Below are positions 8,435 through 17,307 of a DNA stretch of 64,000 nt, piece by piece. The notes beneath the pieces were generated by a model. It was not told where the DNA came from. It did no database searches and was given only the letters and a program-made list of their open reading frames with translations. The position numbers and the translations under genes are program-made. Origin of the DNA: Rhizobiales bacterium Y(2018) (lineage in GTDB: Bacteria; Pseudomonadota; Alphaproteobacteria; Rhizobiales; Aestuariivirgaceae); assembly GCA_005502925.1 (NCBI GenBank), contig SCPD01000003.1:327862-391861 (forward strand), in the 5' to 3' direction. How positions within the stretch are numbered: the first letter of the stretch is position 1; every line of letters starts with the position of its first letter.

Positions 8435-9292
8435 TCACTGACTCAACCGCTGGCGACGGGCGCGCAGGCGGAATTGGTAGCCGATGACGGCGATGAGAAC
8501 GGTCATATTGGCGATGACAAGCAAGGTGCCGAGCGCATTGATCTGCGGCGTCAGCCCGGTCTTGAGCTGCGCATAGATATAGATCGGCAGCGTCGTGCTC
8601 CCGACACCGGTGACGAAGGTCGACATCACGAAATTGTCGAAAGACAAGGTCGCCGCCATCAGGAAGGCCGAAAGGATGGCAGGCGCCAGCGCCGGCAAGG
8701 TCACACGCAGGAAAGTCTGCCACTCATTGGCGCCGAGATCGGCGGCGGCCTCTTCGAGACGCGGATCGAGGGCGACGGCGGCGGTGCGCATGATGAGCGT
8801 CGCGAAAGGCAACGTCACCAGCACATGGCCGATGATCATCGAGGTAAAGCCGAGCGGCGCTTTCATGGCCACCATGAAGACGAGCAGCGCCACGGCGATG
8901 ACGATCTCGGGCAGCACGATCGGCGCCAGGAGTGCCGTGGACAGCATTTCCTTGCCGGGGAACTGGCGCCTGACGATGGCGAGCGCCGTCAGGGTGCCGA
9001 TCGCGGCGCTGAAGGCGCCGGCGAATAACGCGACGAAAGCACTGTTCATCACCGCCTGGCGCAGGCGCCGGTCGTCGAACACGGCGGCATACCAGTCGAG
9101 CGTCAGCCCCTGCCAGACGACGGTCGAGCGCGAGGCGTTGAAGGAATAGGCGATCAGCACGAAGATCGGGATGAACAGGAAGGCCAGGGCGGCAAATGTG
9201 AAGACCGGCGGCACCAGCCGCGCCAGACGCGTGGTCCACATGCTCGAGGCGGTCTCGGTGAGCAAGGCTGGAGCATCGGCGCGCATGGTCAC
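8435..9292 (-). CDS. ABC transporter permease (PotC-like)
   Basis: 285 residues with about six hydrophobic membrane spans and the cytoplasmic EAA loop EEAAADLGANEWQTFLRVTL (about residues 180-199) that contacts the ATPase. It overlaps the preceding permease gene by 4 bp (ATGA), implying coupled synthesis of the two partners. The binding-protein gene begins 29 bp downstream. It forms the inner-membrane channel together with the product of 9289-10149. Confidence 0.94.
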   Translation of the reverse strand: MTMRADAPALLTETASSMWTTRLARLVPPVFTFAALAFLFIPIFVLIAYSFNASRSTVVWQGLTLDWYAAVFDDRRLRQAVMNSAFVALFAGAFSAAIGTLTALAIVRRQFPGKEMLSTALLAPIVLPEIVIAVALLVFMVAMKAPLGFTSMIIGHVLVTLPFATLIMRTAAVALDPRLEEAAADLGANEWQTFLRVTLPALAPAILSAFLMAATLSFDNFVMSTFVTGVGSTTLPIYIYAQLKTGLTPQINALGTLLVIANMTVLIAVIGYQFRLRARRQRLSQ

Positions 9293-10149
9293 GACCTCGC
9301 CAACTCGATCTTCCGCAGCGCCCGCATATAGAGAAGGATGCCGAGCGAGGACGCGAGAAGCAGGATGACGGAGACCGCGGCGCCCAGGGGGATGTTGCGG
9401 AATTCGAGGAACAGCTGGACGATCAGATTGCCGATGATGATTTCCTTGCCGCCGCCCAAAAGAACCGGGATGGCGAAGACACCCATGGACGGCACGAAGA
9501 CGAAGAGGACGGCCGCCATCACGCCCGAAAGCGAGAGCGGCAAGGTCACGCGCAGGAAGGACTGCAGCGGATTGGCGCCGAGATCATGGGCGGCCTCGAG
9601 CAGAGTGCGGTTGATCGGCTGCAGAGCGGCATAGATGGGCAGCACCGCCGAAGGCAGGAAGGCATAAAGCAGGCCCACCTGCACCGCGCCATAGGTACCG
9701 AGCATGCGCACGGGCTCATCGATGATGCCGAAAGCCTGGAGTGTTGCGTTGATCAGGCCGCCACGCCCCAGGAGCACGATCCAGGCCGAGATACGGATGA
9801 GGAAATTGATCCAGAACGGCACCAGGATGAGGACGAGCAGCAAGGGCGCCCAGCGTCCGGCGCGGAAGGCGATGAAATAGGCAATGGGATAGCCGATCGC
9901 CAAGGCCAGAAGGGTGTTGATCGCGGCAAGCTCGAGCGAGCCCCACATGATCGGGTGATAGATCGGATCGAGGAGCTGCGCGTAATTATTGAAGGTGAAG
10001 GCCGGCACCACGCCGCCATAGGAGTCACGCTCGGCGAAACTGTAGGCGACGACGATCAGCAGTGGCACCAGCAGGAAGACGCCGACGATGACGATGGACG
10101 GCGTCACCATCAACAATGTCAGCAGGCGATTGCGGCCGAGCCACCTCAT
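9289..10149 (-). CDS. ABC transporter permease (PotB-like)
   Basis: 286 residues with an N-terminal membrane anchor (RLLTLLMVTPSIVIVGVFLL), further spans and the EAA loop LEAAHDLGANPLQSFLRVTL, typical of the first permease of spermidine/putrescine-type importers. It begins 2 bp after the stop of the GntR gene, so the regulator heads the operon, and it overlaps the second permease gene by 4 bp. Partner of the gene at 8435-9292. Confidence 0.94.
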   Translation of the reverse strand: MRWLGRNRLLTLLMVTPSIVIVGVFLLVPLLIVVAYSFAERDSYGGVVPAFTFNNYAQLLDPIYHPIMWGSLELAAINTLLALAIGYPIAYFIAFRAGRWAPLLLVLILVPFWINFLIRISAWIVLLGRGGLINATLQAFGIIDEPVRMLGTYGAVQVGLLYAFLPSAVLPIYAALQPINRTLLEAAHDLGANPLQSFLRVTLPLSLSGVMAAVLFVFVPSMGVFAIPVLLGGGKEIIIGNLIVQLFLEFRNIPLGAAVSVILLLASSLGILLYMRALRKIELARS

Positions 10150-10151
10150 CG

Positions 10152-10829
10152 TCAGCCGGCCCGCGATTCAGCGACCACCGACATGCCGGGGATCGTCGAC
10201 AAGGGATGATCCATGAGATGCTGCATCATGGTCTTCTCGGCGAGATCGGCGTCGCGCCGCTTCAGCGCCTCGAGCAGCATGCGATAGGCGTCGATTTCGT
10301 CCGAAACCAGCGTCATATGCATGTTGGAGAGATAGGAGACGCGGATCGACAGCGCATAGTGCCGGGCGATCGAGGAGAGGAGATAGGAATTGCCGGAGGC
10401 GCGGGCGAGCAGCAGGTGCATGTGCTCGTCGACTTCGAGATTCCAGACGAGATCGGTATTGCCGGCCTTGATGCCTGCCTCGCCTTCGCGCAGCAATTCC
10501 TCGAATTCACGCAGATGCTCGGGGCGTGCGCGCTCCGCCGCGAGCCTGGCCGAGAGCCTTTCGAGCGTGCGGCGCACCTCGAAGATATGGATGACGTCGG
10601 CAGCCGAGGTGTCGGTCACGAAATAGCCGCGGCGCGGCACGTTGCGCACGAGGTCGTCCTGGACCAGGCGCTGCAGCGCCTCGCGCAAAGGCGTGCGCCC
10701 GGCCTTCAGCCTTTCCATGACCACGGCTTCCTCGATCAGGCTGCCCGGCTTCATCTCGGTGCGGACGATGAGGCGGCGAAGCTCGCTGTAGATGCCGTCG
10801 CTTTGCAGATTGGAAGTGGTCTTCGACAC
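10152..10829 (-). CDS. GntR-family transcriptional regulator (FadR/FCD type)
   Basis: 225 residues. The N-terminal winged HTH (YSELRRLIVRTEMKPGSLIEE, then GRTPLREALQRLVQDDLV) is followed by an all-helical FCD effector domain with likely metal-binding residues (LEVDEHMHLLLARASGN). It is the first gene of the importer/lyase operon running down to 3266, so it is probably autoregulated with the pathway. The 40 bp before its start are AT-rich and contain two GATATC sites (10831-10836 and near 10863), a possible operator region. The effector is unknown; FCD proteins commonly sense carboxylic acids. Confidence 0.92.
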   Translation of the reverse strand: MSKTTSNLQSDGIYSELRRLIVRTEMKPGSLIEEAVVMERLKAGRTPLREALQRLVQDDLVRNVPRRGYFVTDTSAADVIHIFEVRRTLERLSARLAAERARPEHLREFEELLREGEAGIKAGNTDLVWNLEVDEHMHLLLARASGNSYLLSSIARHYALSIRVSYLSNMHMTLVSDEIDAYRMLLEALKRRDADLAEKTMMQHLMDHPLSTIPGMSVVAESRAG

Positions 10830-10960
10830 GGATATCTCTGTCAGATATTTCTAATATATTTGTGATATCCTGGAAACACGGCATGAGTCAACCCGCTTCC
10901 GGCGCTGCATCAACAGACGAGTCACCAGAGGGAGAAATTGAGAAAAATCTTTTGATATTA

Positions 10961-10987
10961 ATTGGTTATGCCAAAGGCTTAGCCAAT
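10961..10987 (-). terminator. Imperfect hairpin downstream of the TadG-like gene
   Basis: ATTGGTTATGCC and GGCTTAGCCAAT form a 12-bp imperfect stem with an AAA loop (two mismatched positions). On the minus strand it lies about 70 nt after the TadG-like stop codon and is followed by an A/T-rich stretch including ATTTTT. This fits an intrinsic terminator separating that gene from the GntR operon promoter. Confidence 0.45.
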
Positions 10988-11054
10988 CGGCAGCCGGCGT
11001 CACCGAGATCGAGCTTAAGATCAGGCCGGAAAGACCGACCCGCAAACCGGGGCT

Positions 11055-12053
11055 CTATTTGATCAGCCAGACGTTCTCGTTGCCGGTCGTGGCGACCGTC
11101 GGGCATTCGATGATGATGCGGATGTCATTGTAGTCACGGTCCGAGCCACCGCCCTCGGGCGGGCGGTCCTCCCAACCGTAATACATGAACTTGCCGGGCG
11201 CACAGGCGGCAGTGGCCTTCTGTGGTGTCCGGTTGGTGCCTTCGGGGATGACGCCGCCCTCGCGTACGGGCTTGCAGGCGTTGCGGTTGGCGCACAACAC
11301 CGTTTCGAGCAGGCTGACGCCGAGATTGTAGCTTTCGACGCCGGCCGTCATGACCGTGTCGGTGTAATATTCATAGAATTCGGCACGCGAGCTGTCCCAT
11401 TTGGACTTCTGGGTACGGGCGTTGCGCACATTGTGCAGCCGATAGCTCATGGTCTCGCCGGCGGCACAGACTGGCATCGTGTAGTTGTAGGTCGTGCCGG
11501 CATTGTCGGCGATCGCCGTCATCTGGGTGCGGCCCTTGTCGGCCTTGTCCTTGTTCTTGGCATTGTAACAATAGACATAGATGCGGTTGTAGTCGGCGGC
11601 GTCGGGATCGAGCTGCGAGACGACCGGCGGGTTGTAGGTCAGAACCGGCTCACTGAACCGGGCCACAGCCTGCACGCTGACATTCATCTGCTTGGACAAG
11701 CCCGGAACCACGGCGAGAATGGTGACCGGTACGCTGGCGCTGGCCGTCACGCTGAAATCAGTGGGCATGACCCAACTGCCCGACGCGTTGAGGCTGGCGA
11801 CTAGAGCTTTATTCTCGAATCTCTGCTGCACATTGCTGCGCAGATTGCTCACCCAAGCCTGATCATTGTCCGATGGTCCGCCCTTGGCGCCGGCGAGCGC
11901 GGCGGCATCGGCCTCGGCCTGGAGAAAGTTCCGGACCATGGAGGCCCGGGCATAATCGATGGCGATCCCCGCAGCCGCGCACAGAGGGATCGCAAAAAGA
12001 GCGGTAAAAACGGCGACATTTCCCGCCTGATTACGCAGAAACCCACGCCCCAT
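11055..12053 (-). CDS. TadE/TadG-like pilus-assembly-family protein (Flp Tad N-terminal domain)
   Basis: 332 residues. The N-terminus FLRNQAGNVAVFTALFAIPLCAAAGIAIDYARA is the conserved Tad/TadG segment: a charged leader, one transmembrane helix and a following D/R pair. The remainder is an extracytoplasmic region of no recognised domain with several Cys residues (near VYCYNAK, MPVCAAGE, VLCANRNACK, IIECPTV), which may form disulfides. No other tad or flp genes are in the window, so it is an orphan. It has about 150 bp upstream for its own promoter. A surface or pseudopilus-related role is inferred only from the N-terminal domain. Confidence 0.8.
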   Translation of the reverse strand: MGRGFLRNQAGNVAVFTALFAIPLCAAAGIAIDYARASMVRNFLQAEADAAALAGAKGGPSDNDQAWVSNLRSNVQQRFENKALVASLNASGSWVMPTDFSVTASASVPVTILAVVPGLSKQMNVSVQAVARFSEPVLTYNPPVVSQLDPDAADYNRIYVYCYNAKNKDKADKGRTQMTAIADNAGTTYNYTMPVCAAGETMSYRLHNVRNARTQKSKWDSSRAEFYEYYTDTVMTAGVESYNLGVSLLETVLCANRNACKPVREGGVIPEGTNRTPQKATAACAPGKFMYYGWEDRPPEGGGSDRDYNDIRIIIECPTVATTGNENVWLIK

Positions 12054-12207
12054 GCTCAGCCCTCCGCGACGTCGGACCGGTATGCCCGAGCGTAATAATG
12101 GGACATATCAGAAAGGGCCATCGCGATAGGAATCATATGTGTCCCGATAGTTTATACAATCTCAACGGGTAAGATCGCCGGCCACCCTGCAGGATATGTG
12201 CCAATCT

Positions 12208-13515
12208 TCAGGCCGGATTCTCCAGCGAGAACATGTCGGTCTGCTCGTCGTAGGCGAAATATTCCGCATAACGGGCCCAGTTGGTCACCGTCTGCACGGT
12301 CTCGCCGGCATCCCGTTCCGACATGTGATCCTCGAGCTCATCACGGAAGCGCCGCGCCGGCGCCATATGGGTCGGCCGCTCGCCCAGGATGCGGCGGATA
12401 TGAGCCGCCAGCGGTACATAGGCCTGAAGCTGCTGGGCGAAGATGCGCTTCCTGTCATCGACGCCGCTTTCGGCGAAGTGCTTTCCGGTCTGGGTCAGCT
12501 GGATATCGCCGCCCGCCAGCTCGGCGAAACGGAGGAGTTGCAGGGTCTCGGCGACCGGGAACAGATCGTCGATCTCATGCTGGAGGCCCGCCGCCAAGGG
12601 CGGCAGGTCGGCGCGGCCATTATAGGGCGGTGCGGCAACCGCCTCGATGAGGCCCGACAGGAGGTTGGTGGAGATGCGGCGCAGGGTCAAAGCGATGCCG
12701 GTGCCCCGAAAAAGGCCGCTCTGCCCCGGCGCCTGATCGCGCATCGTCATCTTCACATAGATCTTCTCGACCAGGTCGCGGAAGGCCGGATCGAGCCGGT
12801 TGCGCGGCTGCGGAAGATCGACGCGGATTTCCGCGATGACGCGACCCGGATTGGACCCGAACATGAGGATGCGGTCGCACATCAGCACCGCCTCCTCGAT
12901 ATTGTGGGTGACCATCAGGATCGCCTCGATCGGCATGCGGCCCTCGCACCACAAATCGAGCAGGTCGGTGCGCAGGGTCTCGGCGGTGAGCACGTCGAGC
13001 GCTGAAAACGGCTCGTCCATCAACAGCACTTTGGGGCGGACGACCAAAGCGCGGGCGAGGCCGACGCGCTGGCGCATGCCGCCCGACAATTCCTTGGGGT
13101 AGGCGCTTTCGAAACCGTCGAGGCCGATGAGGTCGATGGCATCGAGGGCACGTTTGCGCCGTTCCGCAGGAGCAACACCTTGCGCCTCGAGGCCGAACTC
13201 GACATTCTGCAGGACGGTGAGCCAGGGGAACAAGGCGAAGCTCTGGAACACCACGGCGATCGCCGGCGACGGGCCTGTCAAAGCGCGCCCCTCGCAAGTG
13301 ATGGTCCCGCTCGACGGCTTGATGAGGCCGGTCATGGCGCGCAGCAAGGTGGATTTGCCGGAGCCCGAGCGGCCAAGCAGGCCGACGATTTCGTTGCGCG
13401 CGAGTGTGACATCGACATTGTCGAGCACCACGAGCGTTCTCGACGACGGCCGGGCGTAGGACTGGCACACGTCCCTCGCGATGATGAGGGCTTTGTTGGC
13501 GATGGCGTCGTTCAT
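12208..13515 (-). CDS. NitT/TauT-family ABC transporter ATP-binding protein with C-terminal AAA-associated domain
   Basis: 435 residues, longer than a usual SsuB/TauB ATPase (about 250-270). Residues 1-270 hold the nucleotide-binding domain: GRSGSGKSTLL (Walker A), ELSGGMRQRVGLARAL, LLMDEPFSALD and VTHNIEEAV. The remaining 160 residues (LFRGTGIALTLRRI onward) match the AAA-associated C-terminal domain fused to some nitrate/sulfonate-type ATPases, probably a regulatory or sensing module. It lies 24 bp downstream of a double-permease gene. No periplasmic binding protein gene is adjacent, so the substrate cannot be inferred. Confidence 0.93.
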   Translation of the reverse strand: MNDAIANKALIIARDVCQSYARPSSRTLVVLDNVDVTLARNEIVGLLGRSGSGKSTLLRAMTGLIKPSSGTITCEGRALTGPSPAIAVVFQSFALFPWLTVLQNVEFGLEAQGVAPAERRKRALDAIDLIGLDGFESAYPKELSGGMRQRVGLARALVVRPKVLLMDEPFSALDVLTAETLRTDLLDLWCEGRMPIEAILMVTHNIEEAVLMCDRILMFGSNPGRVIAEIRVDLPQPRNRLDPAFRDLVEKIYVKMTMRDQAPGQSGLFRGTGIALTLRRISTNLLSGLIEAVAAPPYNGRADLPPLAAGLQHEIDDLFPVAETLQLLRFAELAGGDIQLTQTGKHFAESGVDDRKRIFAQQLQAYVPLAAHIRRILGERPTHMAPARRFRDELEDHMSERDAGETVQTVTNWARYAEYFAYDEQTDMFSLENPA

Positions 13516-13539
13516 GACAGATCTCCCTGCAACGGACAG

Positions 13540-15294
13540 TCAATCGAGGCGCAGGCGGCGCTCGGCGAAGACGAAGAGCGGGCGCCACAAAGCGCGGTTG
13601 AAGAAGGTGACGAAGAGCGACATGACGGCGATGCCCAGAAGCACACGCGGGAAGTCGCCGGCCGCCGTGGCGTTGGCGATATAGGAACCGAGCCCATAGG
13701 CTTCGAGCTTCGCATCGCCCCAGCTCGCCACTTCCGCGACGATGCTGGCGTTCCATGAGCCGCCGGAGGCGGTGATGGCGCCGGTGACATAATATGGAAA
13801 GACGGCGGGCAGAGCGACATAGCGCCACCAAGGCCAGGATCTGATCTGGTAGACGGCGGCCACCTCGCGCAGATCGGTCGGGATGGCACTGGCGCCGGCG
13901 ATAACATTGAACAGAATGTACCATTGCGTGCCGAGGATCATGAGCGGCGACAGCCAGATATTGGCGCTGACGCCGGTCGCGACGATGGCGAGGACCGCGA
14001 CGGGAAACAGCACATTGGCGGGAAAGGCGGCCATGAACTGAGCCAGCGGCTGAACCTGCTCGGCGACTTTCGGACGGAGCCCGATCCATACGCCGATCGG
14101 GACCCAGATCAGGCTCGCCAGCGCGATGAGGATAACGACGCGCACCAATGTCGCGAGGCCTCTGCCCAAGGCGTCGAGAACATCGGTGAAGCCCAAGGTC
14201 GTTTTGAGATAGTCCACGACCAATACAGCGCCCCAGGCCGCCAGAGCCACGATCACAGCGAACCAGGCATAATCCGCGAGACGCGTGCTCTTTGCCGCGC
14301 CCACGGCAATGGAGCGCGCCCCGGCGCCGCCCAGGCGGAGGAGAAGCAGACGCTGCCAGGCCCAGGCGAAAGGCGCCGTGACCGTCTTCATCACGCGGGT
14401 CCGGCGGGCGAGCTCATAGACCCAGGAGCGCGGCTTTTCCTGGCTCGCCACCTGCTCGGCGCGGAAGCGATCGGCCCAGGCGACGATCGGCCGGAAGAGC
14501 AACTGGTCATAAAGCGCGATGACAATGGCCATGGCGAGCACGGCCCAGCCGATGGCGGCGAAGTCACGCGCGTCGATGGCCGTCGCCAGCCAGGAGCCGA
14601 TGCCCGGCAGATCGACCGTTCTGTCGCCGACGGTGATCGCCTCGGAGGCGACGACGAAGAACCAGCCGCCTGACATCGACATCATCATGTTCCAGATGAG
14701 GCCCGGCGTGGCGAAAGGCGCCTCCAGGCGCCAGAAGCGTTGCCAGGCCGAGAGGCCGAAGCCGCGGCTCACCTCGTCGAGATCGCGCGGCACGGTCTTC
14801 AGCGACTGATAGAAGGAGAAGGCCATGTTCCAGGCCTGGCTGGTGAAGATGGCGAAGATCGCGGCGCATTCGGCGCCGAGCTGCTGGCCGGGAAACAGTC
14901 CGGTGAAAAAAGTGACGGTGAAGGTCAGGAAGCCCAGGACCGGCACCGACTGGAGGATGTCGAGCGCCGGGATGATGACCATTTCAGCGCGCCGGCTCTT
15001 GGCGGCGAGCGTCGCCACGACAAGGGTGAAGAGGAGGGAGGCGAACATCGCCGCGAACATGCGCAAGGTGGTGCGCAGCGCATATTCCGGCAGCCGCATC
15101 GGATCGAGCTCGATCGGATGACGGGTGAGCTGGTCGAGTGGTGCGTGCATCGCCGCCCCGCCATGGATGACCAGGACGATGACCGTCATGATCAGGATGA
15201 AGGCGATGAGGTCATAGCCATTGGGCAGGAGCCGGACATGGCTCAGCACCGCGAGCGCACTGCGGCGGTTACGATCGTTGAAGAACAGGCCCAT
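13540..15294 (-). CDS. NitT/TauT-type ABC transporter permease with two fused permease domains
   Basis: 584 residues, about twice the usual permease. Two membrane modules each carry an EAA-like loop: EVSRGFGLSAWQRFWRLEAP in the first half and EVAAVYQIRSWPWWRYVALP in the second, so a single chain replaces the homodimer. The ATG at 15294 (MGLFFNDRNRR) is preferred over an upstream codon because GAGGTGGACGAG just before it supplies a good ribosome-binding site. It is followed by its ATPase gene. The cassette probably imports an oxoanion or small organic anion, but lacks a local binding protein. Confidence 0.92.
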   Translation of the reverse strand: MGLFFNDRNRRSALAVLSHVRLLPNGYDLIAFILIMTVIVLVIHGGAAMHAPLDQLTRHPIELDPMRLPEYALRTTLRMFAAMFASLLFTLVVATLAAKSRRAEMVIIPALDILQSVPVLGFLTFTVTFFTGLFPGQQLGAECAAIFAIFTSQAWNMAFSFYQSLKTVPRDLDEVSRGFGLSAWQRFWRLEAPFATPGLIWNMMMSMSGGWFFVVASEAITVGDRTVDLPGIGSWLATAIDARDFAAIGWAVLAMAIVIALYDQLLFRPIVAWADRFRAEQVASQEKPRSWVYELARRTRVMKTVTAPFAWAWQRLLLLRLGGAGARSIAVGAAKSTRLADYAWFAVIVALAAWGAVLVVDYLKTTLGFTDVLDALGRGLATLVRVVILIALASLIWVPIGVWIGLRPKVAEQVQPLAQFMAAFPANVLFPVAVLAIVATGVSANIWLSPLMILGTQWYILFNVIAGASAIPTDLREVAAVYQIRSWPWWRYVALPAVFPYYVTGAITASGGSWNASIVAEVASWGDAKLEAYGLGSYIANATAAGDFPRVLLGIAVMSLFVTFFNRALWRPLFVFAERRLRLD

Positions 15295-15629
15295 CTCGTC
15301 CACCTCACACCGATCCGTCACGGATCAGGAGGGCGGATGGATTGACGCTAGACGCGCCCGGCCAACACCTGCACCGCGAGATCCGACGGGGGATTTTTCA
15401 TCGCTGTATCGTGTGTCCGATGCCCGAATGACGCCGGACACCAACTAGGGTCGTTATCCATGTCTCAATCTTGTGGTTGGGAACAATACACTGTCGGTCA
15501 CGTGCGCCGCCTGCCTGAGCAAGTCAAGGTGCCGGAAGAAACCTGTACCAAAGATAATGTTATAGCCCGATGTTCACTTTACCGATCCTCCATGTTCGGC
15601 CGCCGGCCGTCTCGCTAGCAAGGGCATCC
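15295..15629. other. Divergent intergenic region (335 bp), no gene seen
   Basis: This stretch separates the leftward double-permease gene from the rightward deacylase gene. Short open frames here lack coding character. It must hold both promoters. The AT-richer part near 15550-15570 is the most likely promoter zone for the rightward gene. No convincing operator, RNA or repeat was found. Confidence 0.5.
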
Positions 15630-16622
15630 ATGATCGTCTCACCGCATCATCTCGACCTTACCGTGACGGGCAAACAGCATCTCGACATCCATCTTGCCGA
15701 TGGCCTGTCCCTGCCCTTGACCATTGTCCATCGCGGCCAGGGCCCTGCCGTGCTGGTGGTGGGCGGCACACATGGCGATGAATTCGAAGGCCAGATCGCG
15801 GTGACGCGGCTCGCCCGCGCCATTGCGACCGAGGATGTCCAGGGCACGCTTATCCTCATGCCGTTTCACAATGTGCCGGCCTGCCAGGCCGGCACGCGGC
15901 TCACGCCGGATGACGGCAGCGATCTCAACCGGCTCTATGGCCGCCCCCACGGTTCGGGCCCGGCCCATCTCATTGCCCGGTTCGTCGAGACTACACTCCT
16001 GCACCATATCGACTGGGTCATCGATCTGCATTCCGGCGGCAGTGCACATGAATTCGTGCTGAGCTCGAATGTTCAGGCGCGCTACCCTTCCCCTGAAGGT
16101 GATGCGATGCTGGCGCCCCTCCTCGCTTTCGACGCACCCTATGCCATCGTCTTCGACGAAGTCCCCGCCTCACCCCATATGCCGCATGGTGGCACGCTGG
16201 AGGAAGCGGCGCGCGCACTCGGCAAAAAGGCGATCTCTTCCGAACTGGGTGGCGCCGGACGTGCCACGCCGCAGTCGCTCGCCGTCGCCGAGCGCGGCTT
16301 GCACAATCTGCTGTCCCATATCGGCGTCGTTCCATCCGATGACGCGACACGACCCGAACAGAGCCGGTCGCGCCTGCTCTTCCTGGGACGACCGGAGCAT
16401 CATGTGAAGATCGCGACGACCGGCTGCTTCGCGCCGCTCGTCGAGCTCGGCTCAGAAGTTCGCCACGGCGATCTTCTCGGCCATATCGAGAGCCCCGAAG
16501 CCGCCGAAGCCATTCATGCCCCGACGGCCGGCGTCGTCATCGCGGTGGCGAGCCGGGGACTGCAGCAGAAGGGCAATGCCGTCATCTATCTCGCCGACGA
16601 CATCACTCCAGAAAAGACTTGA
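15630..16622 (+). CDS. Succinylglutamate desuccinylase/aspartoacylase-family deacylase
   Basis: 330 residues from the ATG at 15630 (MIVSPHHLDL), chosen because AAGGG precedes it at good spacing; an ATG at 15570 would add 20 residues. Zinc carboxypeptidase-like motifs are GGTHGDEFEG (H48, E51), DLNRLY (N100, R101) and DLHSGG (H134). The C-terminal beta-rich domain resembles that of AstE/aspartoacylase and ectoine-route DoeB deacetylases. It likely removes an acyl group from an N-acyl amino acid. Its last 20 bp overlap the end of the convergent aldolase gene. A paralogue is at 52778-53770. Confidence 0.9.
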   Translation: MIVSPHHLDLTVTGKQHLDIHLADGLSLPLTIVHRGQGPAVLVVGGTHGDEFEGQIAVTRLARAIATEDVQGTLILMPFHNVPACQAGTRLTPDDGSDLNRLYGRPHGSGPAHLIARFVETTLLHHIDWVIDLHSGGSAHEFVLSSNVQARYPSPEGDAMLAPLLAFDAPYAIVFDEVPASPHMPHGGTLEEAARALGKKAISSELGGAGRATPQSLAVAERGLHNLLSHIGVVPSDDATRPEQSRSRLLFLGRPEHHVKIATTGCFAPLVELGSEVRHGDLLGHIESPEAAEAIHAPTAGVVIAVASRGLQQKGNAVIYLADDITPEKT

Positions 16623-17307
16623 AGCCGACCATCATCGCGGTGAGCTCATCGCCCCCGGCGACGAAGCTGGCGCCCAGCCCGGCAGCCTGGTTTGCATAAT
16701 TGCGCGTCGGCCCGGCGGCGGCGAAGCGCTTGCCCGCCTTGCGCGCGGCTTCAGCGACCAGCTTCAGATCGGCCGCGTCCGCCGCCGTGTCGGCGAAGAG
16801 GCCGCGGCCACGGGTCAGCGACAGGTCGCCCGGCCCGATGAACAGGCCATCGACGCAAGGCAGAGCGGCGATCTCCGCCATGGCGGCGAAGGCGCCCGGC
16901 GTCTCGATCATGGCGTAGCAGAGCCGCTTGGCGTTCTCGGCCGCGATATAGTCCGCGCCGACGCTGCCATATTTCATGGTCCGGCTGTAGCCGATGCCGC
17001 GCGAGCCGAGCGGTGGATATTTGGAGAAGGCGGTGACCCGCGCTGCGTGGTCGAGGCTCTCGATCTGCGGCAGGATGACGCCCGCCGCGCCCATATCGAG
17101 CGCCGCCTGGATCTGGATCCGGCTCGCTTCCCCCACCCGCACATAAGGCTCGAGGCCGATCCCGGCGCAGAAGGACACCAGCCGGTCGAGCGCCGTCACA
17201 TCGAGGACGCCATGCTCGCCGTCGAACACCACCATGTCGTAGCCGGCAAGACGCGCGATCTCGCAGGCCTGCTGATTGGCCGTCTGCAGCCAAAAGGCTT
17301 GTTTCAT
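16603..17307 (-). CDS. HpcH/HpaI-family aldolase
   Basis: 234 residues of the HpcH/HpaI family and a paralogue of the protein at 4753-5517. It retains the catalytic loop FDGEHG near residues 28-33, AMIET (metal Glu) and GPGDLS (metal Asp). It is the last gene of the leftward operon of SBP, two permeases, RidA and aldolase, overlapping the RidA gene by 4 bp. It probably cleaves a 2-keto-acid arising from the imported amino-acid-like compound (inference). Its 3' end overlaps the convergent deacylase gene. Confidence 0.92.
   Translation of the reverse strand: MKQAFWLQTANQQACEIARLAGYDMVVFDGEHGVLDVTALDRLVSFCAGIGLEPYVRVGEASRIQIQAALDMGAAGVILPQIESLDHAARVTAFSKYPPLGSRGIGYSRTMKYGSVGADYIAAENAKRLCYAMIETPGAFAAMAEIAALPCVDGLFIGPGDLSLTRGRGLFADTAADAADLKLVAEAARKAGKRFAAAGPTRNYANQAAGLGASFVAGGDELTAMMVGFKSFLE

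Noticed and set aside
10862..11062. 66-codon plus-strand frame in the GntR-TadG gap
   Set aside because: No ribosome-binding site, no similarity recognised, and it runs through the probable terminator hairpin at 10961-10987.
12208..13515. Treating the long C-terminal part of the NitT-type ATPase as a fused second gene
   Set aside because: It is in frame, of constant composition, and matches the known AAA-associated C-terminal extension of this ATPase subgroup.
12620..14089. 489-codon minus-strand frame crossing the ATPase and permease genes in another phase
   Set aside because: Out of frame with both genuine genes, Arg/His-rich, and without any motif.
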